A stretch of DNA of 64,000 bases from Candidatus Hinthialibacter antarcticus (GTDB lineage: Bacteria > Hinthialibacterota > Hinthialibacteria > Hinthialibacterales > Hinthialibacteraceae), in contig JAVCCE010000045.1 in NCBI GenBank assembly GCA_030765645.1, forward strand, positions 1-64,000, in the 5' to 3' direction. Made by a program: the position numbers and the translations under genes. The notes beneath the pieces are model-generated. The model searched no databases, was not told where the DNA came from, and saw nothing but the letters and a program-made list of their open reading frames with translations. Position 1 is the stretch's first letter. Every line of letters starts with the position of its first letter. This document shows positions 25,294 through 34,692 of this stretch, in pieces.

Positions 25294-26786
25294 GCGAGGC
25301 CGTCTCACCCAGCGTTCAATTGGATTCCATCCATAAAAATTTTGGCGCAGTCACTGCGCTCGATCACGTCTCGCTCGAATTTCACCCCGGGCGCATTCAT
25401 GCAATATTAGGGGAGAACGGCGCGGGCAAAAGCACGCTGTTGTCGGTTCTCTTTGGGTTGCAGCAACCTGACGGAGGAACGATCCGCCTTTTTGGCGAGC
25501 GGGTCGAACGGTTGCGGCCAGCGGAGGCAATGCGTCGCGGCGTTGCGTATGTGCAGCAGCATTTTTCGTTGGTCCCGGCGTTTACCGTTTTGGAAAATTT
25601 GATGCTGGGGCGGGAGCCGAGCGCGTGGCGTTTATCGAAACATGCATTTCGCGAAACGGTGCAAGACGCGCTGCAAGGATTTGATTTGGACTTGCCTTGG
25701 GACGAGCGCGTCGGGCGCCTTTCGGTTGGCGTGCAGCAGCGCGTTGAAATTGCCAAGGCGTTGTCGCGGCGCGCGCGCATTCTATTGTTCGATGAACCGA
25801 CCGCATCGTTGGCGCCGGGCGAAATCGTGGGATGCTTGCAAACCATCAAGACGCTGCGCGACCAAGGTGCTACGGTGGTGTTCGTCACGCACCATCTCAA
25901 CGAAGCGCTGCAAATTGCTGATGAAATCACCGTGCTGCGAAACGGTCAAACAACGCTGCATCAAATATCCAATGGGTTTGATGAAGCCAAAATTGCTGCG
26001 GCCATTGTCGGCGATCATCTCCCGCAAGAAACGTATGAACTGCCTCCAACCGCCGCGCCGCTCTTGCGCGTTCAGTCCCTGTCGCCCCGGAAGAAACCCG
26101 CTGAACCGTTGTCGTTTGATGTTCATGCGGGAGAAATTTTGGGCGTGGCCGGGGTTTCAGGCAACGGGCAAAAACAATGGATCGATCTCATTCTGGGTCG
26201 GGAAGCAATCGCCTCCGGCGAACTATGGCTGGGGCAAAATGAAATTACTCACTCCTCTATTTTAGAACGCCGACGATGCGGCTTGGCGTATATTCCCCAA
26301 GACCGAATCCACGAGGGGTTGCTGCACGAACGCCCGCTTTGGGAAAACTGGATGCTCAACCCACGCTTCGAAGGAGCGAATTCGCATTGGCTTTCGGTTT
26401 CTGCATTGCGCCGTCAAACCCGGGAAGGCATGGAAGCGTTTTCGGTTCGGGCGCCGTCTGAGTTCGCGACTCCCGCGACGCTTTCGGGCGGACATCAGCA
26501 GCGCTTCGTCTTGGCGCGTGAATTGTCTGCATCCCCGAAGGTCATAATCGCCCATGACCCCGCGCGCGGACTGGACATTCGCGCTGCGCGTTTTGTCCAT
26601 GAGCAGCTCATCCATGCTTGCCGCGAGGGAGCAGGCGTATTGTTGCTTTCGTCTGAATTATCCGATTTGTTTTTACTGTGCAAACGCATCGGCGTCATTT
26701 CGCAAGGCTGTTTGACGTCGATCCACAATGCCGACGAATGGACGGCGGAGAGATTAGGACGCGCAATGGCGGGAGGCGGTCAATGA
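25290..26786 (+). CDS. Nucleoside ABC transporter, duplicated ATP-binding subunit
   Basis: The 498-residue protein holds two ABC domains. The first has Walker A GENGAGKST (41-49), a signature-like LSVGVQQRVEIAKAL and Walker B RILLFDEPTASL. The second starts near residue 280 with the degenerate P-loop GVAGVSGNGQKQ, then LSGGHQQRFVLARELS and a Walker B ending AHDPARGLD, where Asp replaces the usual Glu. This asymmetry is normal for the sugar/nucleoside importer class (NupA/YufO-like). It is encoded between the binding protein and two permeases, with overlaps on both sides. Confidence 0.92.
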   Translation: MSEAVSPSVQLDSIHKNFGAVTALDHVSLEFHPGRIHAILGENGAGKSTLLSVLFGLQQPDGGTIRLFGERVERLRPAEAMRRGVAYVQQHFSLVPAFTVLENLMLGREPSAWRLSKHAFRETVQDALQGFDLDLPWDERVGRLSVGVQQRVEIAKALSRRARILLFDEPTASLAPGEIVGCLQTIKTLRDQGATVVFVTHHLNEALQIADEITVLRNGQTTLHQISNGFDEAKIAAAIVGDHLPQETYELPPTAAPLLRVQSLSPRKKPAEPLSFDVHAGEILGVAGVSGNGQKQWIDLILGREAIASGELWLGQNEITHSSILERRRCGLAYIPQDRIHEGLLHERPLWENWMLNPRFEGANSHWLSVSALRRQTREGMEAFSVRAPSEFATPATLSGGHQQRFVLARELSASPKVIIAHDPARGLDIRAARFVHEQLIHACREGAGVLLLSSELSDLFLLCKRIGVISQGCLTSIHNADEWTAERLGRAMAGGGQ

Positions 26787-27793
26787 ACGCGCGTCGCTTG
26801 TTGCGCTTTGGGGTGCTTGGCGTTGCGGTTGCGGGCTTGCTTGCCTTGCTGCTTTGGCTGACTGGATATTCGCCCTTTCAAACCGTCCAGACAATTTTCG
26901 CCAGCACATGGGGGTCTCCATCGGGGCGCGTACAAGTATTAAACAAAGCGGCGTTGTTGATTTTGACGGGACTCGCGGTTGCCGTTCCCTATCGGGCGGG
27001 GTTGTTTAACATCGGCGGGGAAGGCCAGATGTTGCTCGGCGGTTTGGCGGCGGCCTTTGTCGGGTGGCTGCCGTTGTCGATGTTTGGGCCGCTGCATTGG
27101 ACGGCGTGTCTTGTGATCGGTGCCGTTGCGGGCGCTTGCTGGGGCGCTTTGGCGGGGTGCTTGCGGACCTGGCGTGGAATTCACGAAGTCATTTCAACCA
27201 TCATGTTGAATTTTATCGCGCTGCAATGCGTGAATGAAATTACCTTTGGCGTATTCAATGCGGGAGGCGGCGCCAGTCGTACGCCGCTGGTGCTTGGTTC
27301 CGCCCATTTGCCGTCGCTGGCGGCGGGCGCTTCTTCTCCGTTGCATTGCGGCGTTGTGATTGCAATCGTGGTCGCCGTTGGAGGCAGCGTTTGGCTGCAT
27401 CGAATTCGCAGCGGGTTTCAATTACGCGCGGTGGGAGAAAACCCTGATGCGTCGCGCAGCGCGGGGATGCCCGTTTCTCGCATTCAATGGAGCGCGATGG
27501 CTATCGGAGGCGGTTTCGCCGGGCTGGCGGGCGCCATTGAAACCAGCGGCATGACCCACGCCTTCTATGCTCGCTTTTCCGGCGGGATGGGGTTTGACGG
27601 CATCGCGGTCGCTTTTCTGGCGTTGTGTGAACCCTGGGCGACGGTCCCGGCTGCGCTGGCGTTGGCGACGTTGCGCTCAGCCGATCGCTCTTTGCAACTG
27701 GAACTGGGGTTGCCAAAAGAAATCGTGTTCGTGGTTGAAGGTGTTCTTGTAATTGTGATCGCCCTTTTGTTGCGGAGGCGAAGCCATGTTTGA
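26783..27793 (+). CDS. Nucleoside ABC transporter permease 1
   Basis: The 336-residue polytopic protein of the BPD_transp_2 group has about nine helices, the GLFNIGGEGQMLLGGL segment and the coupling-loop-like GENPDASRSAGMPVSRIQW. It pairs with the next permease to form the membrane channel of the BMP/Nup importer. ATG 26783 overlaps the ATPase stop (ATGA) and follows GGGAGGCGG. Confidence 0.9.
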   Translation: MNARRLLRFGVLGVAVAGLLALLLWLTGYSPFQTVQTIFASTWGSPSGRVQVLNKAALLILTGLAVAVPYRAGLFNIGGEGQMLLGGLAAAFVGWLPLSMFGPLHWTACLVIGAVAGACWGALAGCLRTWRGIHEVISTIMLNFIALQCVNEITFGVFNAGGGASRTPLVLGSAHLPSLAAGASSPLHCGVVIAIVVAVGGSVWLHRIRSGFQLRAVGENPDASRSAGMPVSRIQWSAMAIGGGFAGLAGAIETSGMTHAFYARFSGGMGFDGIAVAFLALCEPWATVPAALALATLRSADRSLQLELGLPKEIVFVVEGVLVIVIALLLRRRSHV

Positions 27794-28679
27794 CGCCGTC
27801 GGTTTTGTCATCTTGTCGACGCCTGCTTTAATCATGGCCGGGTTGGTCAAGAGCGCTCCCCTGTTATGGGCGTCGTTAGGCGGCGCTTATAGCGAACGCT
27901 CCGGCGTCATCAATATTGGGTTAGAAGGCATGATGTTGACCGGCGCTTTTTTCGCGGTGTGGGGCTCCTGGTTGAGCGGAAGCCCCTGGGGCGGCCTCTT
28001 GTGCGCGGCGCTTGCCGGGGCGCTAGTGGGACTCTTGCACGCGGTTGTTTGTTTACAGGGCCGGGCAAATCAAATTGTCAGCGGCATGGGCGTTAATATC
28101 ATTGCGCTTGGCGTCACAGGCTTTCTGTTGGTGCGTGTCTTTGATGCGTTAGGCAATTCGCCGGAGGTCGCAAAACTGCCATTATGGAATCTTGGCGTTG
28201 CGGTTTCGCCGCTCCATTTGCTTCTTGTCGTCGTTCTTCTAATTACCATATACGGATTTTATCAAACGCGCTTTGGGTTACGATTGCGGGCTTGTGGAGA
28301 GTCGCCTTCTGCCGCAAAGGCGGCGGGCGTCTCAGTAACGCAGTCCCGATATATTGCTGTGACCATCAGCGGCGCATTGGCGGGACTTGGCGGCGCGCAA
28401 CTTTCGATTGGCGAACTGAGTTATTTCACAACGGGGATGAGCGGGGGCAGGGGGTTCATTGCGCTGGCTGTATTGATATGCAGTGGATGGCGGCCCGGGC
28501 GAGCAGCGCTGATCTGTTTTGGGTTTGGACTTGCGGAAGCGTTGGCGGAGAACTTGCAGGGAGCGTATCCCGCGATGCCGTCCCGGGCGTTGTTGGCCTT
28601 GCCGTTTATGCTTGCCTTGTTCGTTTTGATGTTCAGAACAAGCGACGCTCGCGGCCCCGCCGCATTGGGTAAAGCCTAA
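27786..28679 (+). CDS. Nucleoside ABC transporter permease 2
   Basis: The 297-residue BPD_transp_2-type permease has YSERSGVINIGLEGMMLTGAF near the N-terminus and a coupling loop GESPSAAKAAGVSVTQSRY. It is the partner of the upstream permease and overlaps it by eight bases. It completes a four-gene importer (binding protein, ATPase, two permeases). Its stop overlaps by four bases the stop of the convergent small HTH gene. Confidence 0.9.
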   Translation: MFDAVGFVILSTPALIMAGLVKSAPLLWASLGGAYSERSGVINIGLEGMMLTGAFFAVWGSWLSGSPWGGLLCAALAGALVGLLHAVVCLQGRANQIVSGMGVNIIALGVTGFLLVRVFDALGNSPEVAKLPLWNLGVAVSPLHLLLVVVLLITIYGFYQTRFGLRLRACGESPSAAKAAGVSVTQSRYIAVTISGALAGLGGAQLSIGELSYFTTGMSGGRGFIALAVLICSGWRPGRAALICFGFGLAEALAENLQGAYPAMPSRALLALPFMLALFVLMFRTSDARGPAALGKA

Positions 28680-29032
28680 TGGATGACGCCTAATTCTTGC
28701 ATCCTCGAATAAATGGCGCTGGGTGGGCGTTTAAGCATTCGCGAAATTTCAAAGATGGTGAATCCATCATGCCGCATTTTTTTCAGGTGCGAATCTTCGT
28801 CTTCGCTCCAGACGGCGAGCGCTCGTGGATGGCTGCTGAGAAGGTTGTCGATAGACGGATTCAGAGGGCGAAACCGGTCGCGAGATGGCAACGCTTTTTC
28901 GGCAACAGCAAATATGTCCGACTGATCATATTCGGGGTGGTCCGCTAATATTTTCTCACTGCTATGCCCCTCTGATAGCAATGAAAGAATGGTTGCGTTT
29001 TTCTTGTTGCCGGGTTCGGTTTGCGTGTTCAC
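28676..29032 (-). CDS. Small two-part putative DNA-binding protein
   Basis: The 118-residue protein has an N-terminal segment (LLSEGHSSEKILADHPEYD) that resembles the helical DUF433-type pattern of RHH-like antitoxin domains. The C-terminal half (WSEDEDSHLKKMRHDG, then TIFEISRMLKRPPSAIYSRM) resembles a Myb/SANT-like or GcrA-like helix-turn-helix. The start is GTG at 29032 with AAGGGGGAA directly upstream. A regulatory role is likely but unproven. It converges on the transporter operon. Confidence 0.6.
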   Translation of the reverse strand: MNTQTEPGNKKNATILSLLSEGHSSEKILADHPEYDQSDIFAVAEKALPSRDRFRPLNPSIDNLLSSHPRALAVWSEDEDSHLKKMRHDGFTIFEISRMLKRPPSAIYSRMQELGVIH

Positions 29033-29141
29033 CGGTTCCCCCTTGCGGTGAAAATCATGACAAATTCATCTGATTCAATCCATCTATATAATCATACAAT
29101 ATCGCAAATCGCAGCAATTGGCGATATGTTTTTTATATATT

Positions 29142-29921
29142 TTAAGCGCAAGTTGATTGTAAAAAATTGTGCATGGCTAAATTCACTGGGCCTGGCTGTT
29201 CGAGAGGAGACAGATGCCCGGCTTTTTTGATGAGAACCAATTCGGAAGTCGGGATTTTCTGATGCATCGTTTCGGCGGCGGATGGCGGCGTCAAAATATC
29301 TTCTTCACCAACGATAATCAGAGTCGGGGCAATAATTGACTCAAGCGTGACCAGCGAACCCGGGCGTGACGCCATTGCCACTTGCGCTTGGACGACGCCC
29401 TCGGGCGGCGTTGTCTTAATCGTATTTTCTATCTCTCTAACCATCTCTTTATTATTAGTTTGGGTTGTTTTGCCTAATAGTTTTTCTGGCATGTCTTTGA
29501 CCAACATACCCACTCCTTCATTTCGAACGGTCTCAGCCATTTTGAGCCGATTATTTATCTGCTCACCCGAATCCGCTTCCGCGCGCGTATCGTACAAGAT
29601 AAGCCCTAGGATGCGGCGCGGCATGGTTCGCCAAAATTCAAACAGGATATACCCGCCCATCGAACAACCGCCCAACACCGCTTGTTCAATTTTCTGTTCA
29701 CCCATGAATGTAATGATTTGTTTCACATAATCACTCATGCTGCCAGGCGTTTCGCTCAATGGAGATTCACCAAAACCCGGCAAATCCGGCGCTAATACAT
29801 AGGCGCTTTCAGACAAGCCTTCGAGTTGATGGCGCCACATTTGGTGGTTCAGAGGAAAAGCATGCAGTAGGATAACGGGGGTGTTGTTTGGGTCTCCAGC
29901 AGATGAAAAAGCGAGGCTCAT
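29142..29921 (-). CDS. Alpha/beta-hydrolase
   Basis: The 259-residue protein has LLHAFPLNHQMW (oxyanion region), the nucleophile elbow GGCSMGGY with Ser87, an acid in VGEEDILTPP (Asp208) and the catalytic His236 in KAGHLSPLEQP. The layout is closest to esterase/carboxylesterase or BioH-like hydrolases that cleave small esters. The substrate is not readable. It is divergent from the radical SAM gene. Confidence 0.88.
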   Translation of the reverse strand: MSLAFSSAGDPNNTPVILLHAFPLNHQMWRHQLEGLSESAYVLAPDLPGFGESPLSETPGSMSDYVKQIITFMGEQKIEQAVLGGCSMGGYILFEFWRTMPRRILGLILYDTRAEADSGEQINNRLKMAETVRNEGVGMLVKDMPEKLLGKTTQTNNKEMVREIENTIKTTPPEGVVQAQVAMASRPGSLVTLESIIAPTLIIVGEEDILTPPSAAETMHQKIPTSELVLIKKAGHLSPLEQPGPVNLAMHNFLQSTCA

Positions 29922-30085
29922 TTTTTTCTTTCCTCCCGGTTTTTAAGTGATTGACTGAGTGTGAACCCACCGATGATAAAGGTTCACGGCTATTCGTCGA
30001 TAATGTATTAAAGTATGTTACTGCAACGGACGGTATTTTCACCCACTGAATCCCCTGTTTTTTGGGTTTTTGAGGAATGAGCCAA

Positions 30086-31114
30086 ATGAGCACAGCCGCG
30101 CCGCAAGTCGAAACCAAAGTCGATCACAATTACCACCAACTGCCCAGCGAGCGCACGTCCGCCTGGGAACAGGCGATGCCGCCGGAATATTGGGCGTATC
30201 GTGAGAAGTGGGACAACTGGCCCAAACAGCATATTACCGGCCCGGTCCCCATTCATCTCGATATTGAAGCGACCTCGAATTGCAACCTGAAATGCACCAT
30301 GTGCCCACGCACCGATATGGTCAACGACGGCGCCTTCTGGGACGTTAATGATTTTGACCTCGACCTCTACAAACGCTTGATTGACGAAGGGGCGGCGTCG
30401 GGACTCTGTTCGCTGAAATTCAATTACCTTGGCGAACCGTTGATGAATCCCGATCTGGTCGAGATGATTACTTACGCCAAAGAACGCGGATTGGTCGATG
30501 TGATGTTTAACACCAACGCGACCCTATTAACGGAACGTATCTCTAAAAAATTGATCGCGTCCGGGCTGGATAAACTGTTCTTCTCGTTTGATTCGCCTAA
30601 CCGCGAGCATTACAACGAAATTCGCATCAACGCCGAATATGACAAGACGCTACGCAACATTAAGCGCTTTATGAAACTGCGGGACGAAATGGGTTCCGTG
30701 AAGCCGTTCACCCGCGTCTCGATGGTGAGGATGCAGGAAAACGAGCACGAATGGCTGGAATTCAAGGCGCTGTTTGAGCCGATTGTAGACGCGGTCGCCT
30801 ATGTGGATTATATCGAGCACACCAACCAGTCGTCAGAAGGGCGGGTATTGCACCAGATTGCGCCGCCGAAGACGACCAACAAAAAATTCTGCTGCCCGCA
30901 GTTATGGCAGCGCATGTTTGTGCACCCCGACGGTGTGGTGAGCGTGTGCTGCGTTGATTCCGCCCGTGAACTGACGGTGGGCAATATCGAGGGACGCACC
31001 ATTCAGGAAATCTGGAACGGGCCGGAGTATCAAAAACTGCGCGAACTTCACGCAACCGGCCGGATCGACGAAATCCCCGCCTGCGCGAATTGTCACCTGG
31101 CCAAATTGGATTAG
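30086..31114 (+). CDS. Radical SAM protein with SPASM-like C-terminal cysteines
   Basis: The 342-residue protein has the radical SAM cluster motif CNLKCTMC (Cys66, 70, 73) and GEPLMNPDL at the next conserved position. Its C-terminal region has KFCCPQLWQ, VSVCCVDS and ACANCH, the pattern of a SPASM or twitch domain holding extra Fe-S clusters. Such proteins modify peptides, sugars or cofactors, or mature other enzymes. No precursor peptide is obvious nearby. ATG 30086 is chosen over 30077 because GAGGA lies nine bases before it. Confidence 0.85.
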   Translation: MSTAAPQVETKVDHNYHQLPSERTSAWEQAMPPEYWAYREKWDNWPKQHITGPVPIHLDIEATSNCNLKCTMCPRTDMVNDGAFWDVNDFDLDLYKRLIDEGAASGLCSLKFNYLGEPLMNPDLVEMITYAKERGLVDVMFNTNATLLTERISKKLIASGLDKLFFSFDSPNREHYNEIRINAEYDKTLRNIKRFMKLRDEMGSVKPFTRVSMVRMQENEHEWLEFKALFEPIVDAVAYVDYIEHTNQSSEGRVLHQIAPPKTTNKKFCCPQLWQRMFVHPDGVVSVCCVDSARELTVGNIEGRTIQEIWNGPEYQKLRELHATGRIDEIPACANCHLAKLD

Positions 31115-31140
31115 AAAATTCGTGAATTCGATGCAAAATA

Positions 31141-31167
31141 AAAGCCGCTCAATCGAGCGGCTTTTTT
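31141..31167. terminator. Bidirectional intrinsic terminator
   Basis: AAAGCCGCTC-AATC-GAGCGGCTTTTTT follows the radical SAM stop by 26 bases. The opposite strand reads into TTTTATTTT, so it can also end the minus-strand transporter operon that stops at 31199. Confidence 0.9.
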
Positions 31168-31198
31168 CATGTTGTTATTGCTAGAATATATGCTATTT

Positions 31199-31570
31199 TT
31201 ATCCAAGTGCCGATAGAAGTGCATCAACCGCATGCTCTACATCGCGTGCTTTTCTTCTTGCTCCATCAAAAATTTCTTTTAAGGATGATTTGTATTTAGA
31301 TTGATATTCTTTTAATTCTTCTTCATCAATAACATCAATTACATTTCCCTCATGGTCTGATATTTTTAATATATAAAAGTAGACATTAACTATATCGATA
31401 TTATCGGGTTCTGTTTCTTTTGTTTTACGCTTTTCTTCAATTGTAATTGCATAAGAAGGAAACGCAGTTATATAAAGAAATGGGTTCGCAGTTGTTTCCC
31501 ATCCTAGATTGCCATTGACCGTTTTTGCATGTAGTTTTTTTATAAGTTCAATGTGTTTATCCGGTATCAT
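31199..31570 (-). CDS. Small AT-rich gene of unknown function
   Basis: The 123-residue cytoplasmic protein begins MIPDKHIELIKKLHAKTVNGNLGWE, has a central beta region and ends in a helix (EIFDGARRKARDVEHAVDALL). I do not recognise it. The N-terminal NGNLGWE and the strand pattern suggest a small alpha/beta fold. Codons are far more AT-rich than in the neighbours. It sits six bases after the membrane-protein gene at 31577-32071, and both may be one acquired unit. Confidence 0.6.
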   Translation of the reverse strand: MIPDKHIELIKKLHAKTVNGNLGWETTANPFLYITAFPSYAITIEEKRKTKETEPDNIDIVNVYFYILKISDHEGNVIDVIDEEELKEYQSKYKSSLKEIFDGARRKARDVEHAVDALLSALG

Positions 31571-31576
31571 CTAAAT

Positions 31577-32071
31577 TCACCTTGTTTTTGGTAATTGTGT
31601 AAGCATCTCATTTAATTTGTCCAACGCTATAGACAAAACCCTATTAAATAAAGGAATATCAACTTGTTTTTTACTGCTCTCTATCAGTTGTTCAATTTGG
31701 TCCTCGATAATAGAAATCTGTCTAAGAATTTTTGTTAAAACTGCCTTGTGTTCTTTACTCAAATCTGGATTTTCTGATTGTACCGTTACCAACGCTTTCT
31801 TTAGCGCCGTGTAACGGTCTGGTAAAATTGACCAAGCTTTTTCTCTGTGTAAACGCCGTACTTCTTCAAGTACCTGTATCGCAGTCGAAACATCAACAAT
31901 CGTCTTGGATTGCTGAATTTCATTGACTGCTTCTCTCGCAGCGTCTTTTGCGGCTTTGGCGTAAATGAGCGTCCAAATAAAACCGCATACTGTTATTATA
32001 ACACCAATTATACTGGCTGCGGCGCCAAGTTCAGAGTTTGTGATGAACAGATAAATGGTGTTTATGTCCAT
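31577..32071 (-). CDS. AT-rich gene for a single-pass membrane protein with helical domain
   Basis: The 164-residue product begins MDINTIYLFITNSELG, followed by one transmembrane helix (about 17-38) and a long, mostly helical cytoplasmic part (AREAVNEIQQSKTIVDVSTAIQVLEEVRRLHREK ...). ATG 32071 is chosen because upstream in-frame codons lie inside the permease gene. It starts three bases after the permease stop with only a weak ribosome site. The family is not recognised. A membrane-anchored helical protein next to a small cytoplasmic one may be a two-gene accessory module. Confidence 0.55.
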   Translation of the reverse strand: MDINTIYLFITNSELGAAASIIGVIITVCGFIWTLIYAKAAKDAAREAVNEIQQSKTIVDVSTAIQVLEEVRRLHREKAWSILPDRYTALKKALVTVQSENPDLSKEHKAVLTKILRQISIIEDQIEQLIESSKKQVDIPLFNRVLSIALDKLNEMLTQLPKTR

Positions 32072-32073
32072 TT

Positions 32074-33144
32074 TTACGTCTTTTTCACGGTGGCGGATTT
32101 TCGCCTCATCTGGTCGACATAGACGGCGATGATGATAATCAGGCCGATGACGATGCGCTGCATGTAGGGCGACACGCCAACCAGGTTGCAGCCGTTGCGC
32201 AGAAATTTGATGATAAATGCGCCGATGACGGCGCCAAGCACCGTCCCCTCGCCGCCCATCAGGCTGCCGCCGCCGATGACGACTGCCGCAATGACTTCCA
32301 GTTCCATCGCGATGGCTTCGCCGGGCTGACCGGAATTCAGCCGCGAGGCGTGCAGGATGCCCGCGATGCCCGCCGTCAATCCGCCGATCATGTAGACGTA
32401 TAATTTGACCCGCTCGACGTTGACGCCGCATAAGCGGGCGGTGTTTTCATTGGAGCCGACCGCGTAAACTTGCATGCCGAACACGGTTTTACGCAAGATG
32501 AATGTGCCGATGAATCCAACGGCGATCAACACAAAAAGCGAATAGGGAATAATGATCAATTCGCGGCCTGTGTCGAACGTGAATCCGGTGTTGTTGAGTT
32601 GGCGGAACGCACTGGGCAGACCGGTGACGGGGACGCCGTTGGCCCATTGCAGGGCCAGGCCGCGCACGATTTCCATCATGCCGAGAGTAACGATAAACGG
32701 CGGCAGTTTGCCCAGATTGATTACGCTGCCGTTGACGAGCCCTACGACCGCCCCGGTCGCGATGCCAACGAAAAGGCCTGCCGTCATAGCGATGGCGATG
32801 TTGCTGCCGTCTTCATTCAATATCGCCATGATGGTCCAGGTCGCCATAACGCCTGCCAGCGCAACCAGCGAGCCGACCGACAAGTCGATGCCGGCGCTGA
32901 CGATGATGAAAGTCATGCCGACCGCGCCGATGGCGATAACGACGGTCTGACCGATTACCTGAGAGACATTGCCCGGCGTCAGGAATTTCATGTTGGCGAA
33001 TCCTGAAACATAAAAAATGTCGATCAGCGTGAATATGGTCAGGATCACGATCAGCGGGATCAGCGATTTGAGGATTTTCAGACAATAATTTTTGTATCCC
33101 GAAGAGGACGGTTTTTGCATGGACGTTGTATGGTTCGCTGCCAA
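32074..33144 (-). CDS. Sugar ABC transporter permease (RbsC-like)
   Basis: The 356-residue polytopic protein has ISAGIDLSVGSLVALAGV-type helix content (SAGIDLSVGSLVALAG) and AVGSNENTARLCGVNVERVK, both typical of RbsC/MglC permeases, plus VIGGGSLMGGEGTVLGA near the C-terminus. A homodimer forms the channel for a monosaccharide. The start is TTG at 33144 with AAGGAG nine bases upstream; the ATG at 33120 lacks such a site. It is downstream of the ATPase in one operon. Confidence 0.92.
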   Translation of the reverse strand: MAANHTTSMQKPSSSGYKNYCLKILKSLIPLIVILTIFTLIDIFYVSGFANMKFLTPGNVSQVIGQTVVIAIGAVGMTFIIVSAGIDLSVGSLVALAGVMATWTIMAILNEDGSNIAIAMTAGLFVGIATGAVVGLVNGSVINLGKLPPFIVTLGMMEIVRGLALQWANGVPVTGLPSAFRQLNNTGFTFDTGRELIIIPYSLFVLIAVGFIGTFILRKTVFGMQVYAVGSNENTARLCGVNVERVKLYVYMIGGLTAGIAGILHASRLNSGQPGEAIAMELEVIAAVVIGGGSLMGGEGTVLGAVIGAFIIKFLRNGCNLVGVSPYMQRIVIGLIIIIAVYVDQMRRKSATVKKT

Positions 33145-33166
33145 GATACTTTCTCCTTGATTCGTC

Positions 33167-34678
33167 TCAATTGCACGCAGCCGCAGCGGCTTCGTCGCTG
33201 AGCCCTGTCGCTAACGCCATGATCTTGTCGGCGTTGATTTGGTTGATCGGGTATTTCTTGCTTAAGGCGCCGCAGTGCATGACGTACACCGAGTCGCACA
33301 TGCCGAGCAGTTCGGGCAGGTAACTCGAGACCATGACGAGGCCTTTGCCGTCGACGGCGAGTTGGTCGATAACTTTATAAATTTCTGCTTTGGAGCCGAC
33401 GTCGATGCCGCGGGTCGGTTCATCTAATAACAATACTTGAGCGTCTGCGCCCAACAGGCGCGCCAGCGCGACTTTCTGCTGGTTGCCGCCTGATAATTGG
33501 TTGATCTTCTGTTCGGGCGATTCGGCTTTGACGTTCATCTGTTTCATCAGCGCGATAGAAAATTCATGCAATTGAGAAAACGAGACGATGCCGTTGCGGC
33601 TGATTTTTTGCGGCGCTGGCAAGGCCAGATTGACGCCGATGGAGAGGTCTTGCGCCAAGCCTTCGCCCGCGCGGTCTTCGGAAAGCAGACCGACGCCGCA
33701 TTTCATCAAACTTCGGGGATTCGCCTTCAAAACCGCTGCGCCGTTGATTGTCAACGCATCCATCTGGTGTTGGTCTAATCCAAACAGGGCGCGCATCATT
33801 TCCGTGCGGCCTGCGCCGACCAGCCCCGCGACGCCGACGATTTCTCCCGCGCGTACATCCAGCGAAACATTGTTGGTTCCATTGGGGCTGGAAAGGCCGC
33901 TAACCGAGAGCAAGTTGCCGCTCGGCGTCCGTTGATGTTTGGGGTAGAGGTCTTCAATCTTGCGGCCCACCATCATCTGGATAATCCATTCGGGCGAGGC
34001 TTCGCTCATGGGCTGTAAACCAACGCCTTCACCGTCGCGCATGACAGACACCACGTCGCCGATCTCGTTAAATTCTTCCAGGTAGTGAGAAATATAAATC
34101 ACGCCGACGCCTTCGCGCTGTAGTGCGCGGATCATCTCAAAGAGTTTGACGGTTTCATTTTTTGATAAGGCGGCGGTGGGTTCATCCATGATGATGAGCG
34201 GCGCTTTGACGCTGAGCGCGCGCGCAATTTCCACCATTTGCCGTTGCGATACGCCCAGGCGCCCAACGGGGATGTCTGGGTCAATGTCGATGTCGAAGCG
34301 CTGAAACAAGGCGCGGGTTTCGCTGCGCTGACGGGCGAAGTCCATGCCGAATGCATTTTTACATTCATGTCCAAGAAAGATGTTTGCATGAACGGGAAGG
34401 TTCAGCGCCAGGTTGAATTCCTGATAGATCATGGCGATGCCCTTCATCAACGCTTCTTTGGGGTGATGGGCTCGAAAGGGCTGGCCTTGAAAGAGAATTT
34501 CGCCCTGGTCGGGTTGATGGACGCCGGTGAGAACTTTCATCAGCGTGCTTTTGCCTGCGCCGTTTTCGCCCGCCAGAATCATCACTTGTCCGGCTTCGAC
34601 TTCGAGGTCAACGCCGCGCAATGCGCGCGTCGCGCCAAAGGTTTTATGGATGTTGCGCATTTGCAACAGGGGAGGCAT
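33167..34678 (-). CDS. Sugar ABC transporter, duplicated ATP-binding subunit (RbsA/MglA-like)
   Basis: The 503-residue protein has two ABC domains. The first has Walker A GENGAGKST (38-46), LGVSQRQMVEIARALS and Walker B LIIMDEPTAAL. The second has the degenerate P-loop GVAGLVGAGRTE, LSGGNQQKVALARLL and VLLLDEPTRGIDVG. It energises uptake of a pentose or hexose bound by the neighbouring periplasmic proteins. It lies between the second binding-protein gene and the permease gene. Confidence 0.94.
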   Translation of the reverse strand: MPPLLQMRNIHKTFGATRALRGVDLEVEAGQVMILAGENGAGKSTLMKVLTGVHQPDQGEILFQGQPFRAHHPKEALMKGIAMIYQEFNLALNLPVHANIFLGHECKNAFGMDFARQRSETRALFQRFDIDIDPDIPVGRLGVSQRQMVEIARALSVKAPLIIMDEPTAALSKNETVKLFEMIRALQREGVGVIYISHYLEEFNEIGDVVSVMRDGEGVGLQPMSEASPEWIIQMMVGRKIEDLYPKHQRTPSGNLLSVSGLSSPNGTNNVSLDVRAGEIVGVAGLVGAGRTEMMRALFGLDQHQMDALTINGAAVLKANPRSLMKCGVGLLSEDRAGEGLAQDLSIGVNLALPAPQKISRNGIVSFSQLHEFSIALMKQMNVKAESPEQKINQLSGGNQQKVALARLLGADAQVLLLDEPTRGIDVGSKAEIYKVIDQLAVDGKGLVMVSSYLPELLGMCDSVYVMHCGALSKKYPINQINADKIMALATGLSDEAAAAACN

Positions 34679-34692
34679 GTCGAACGTCCTTT

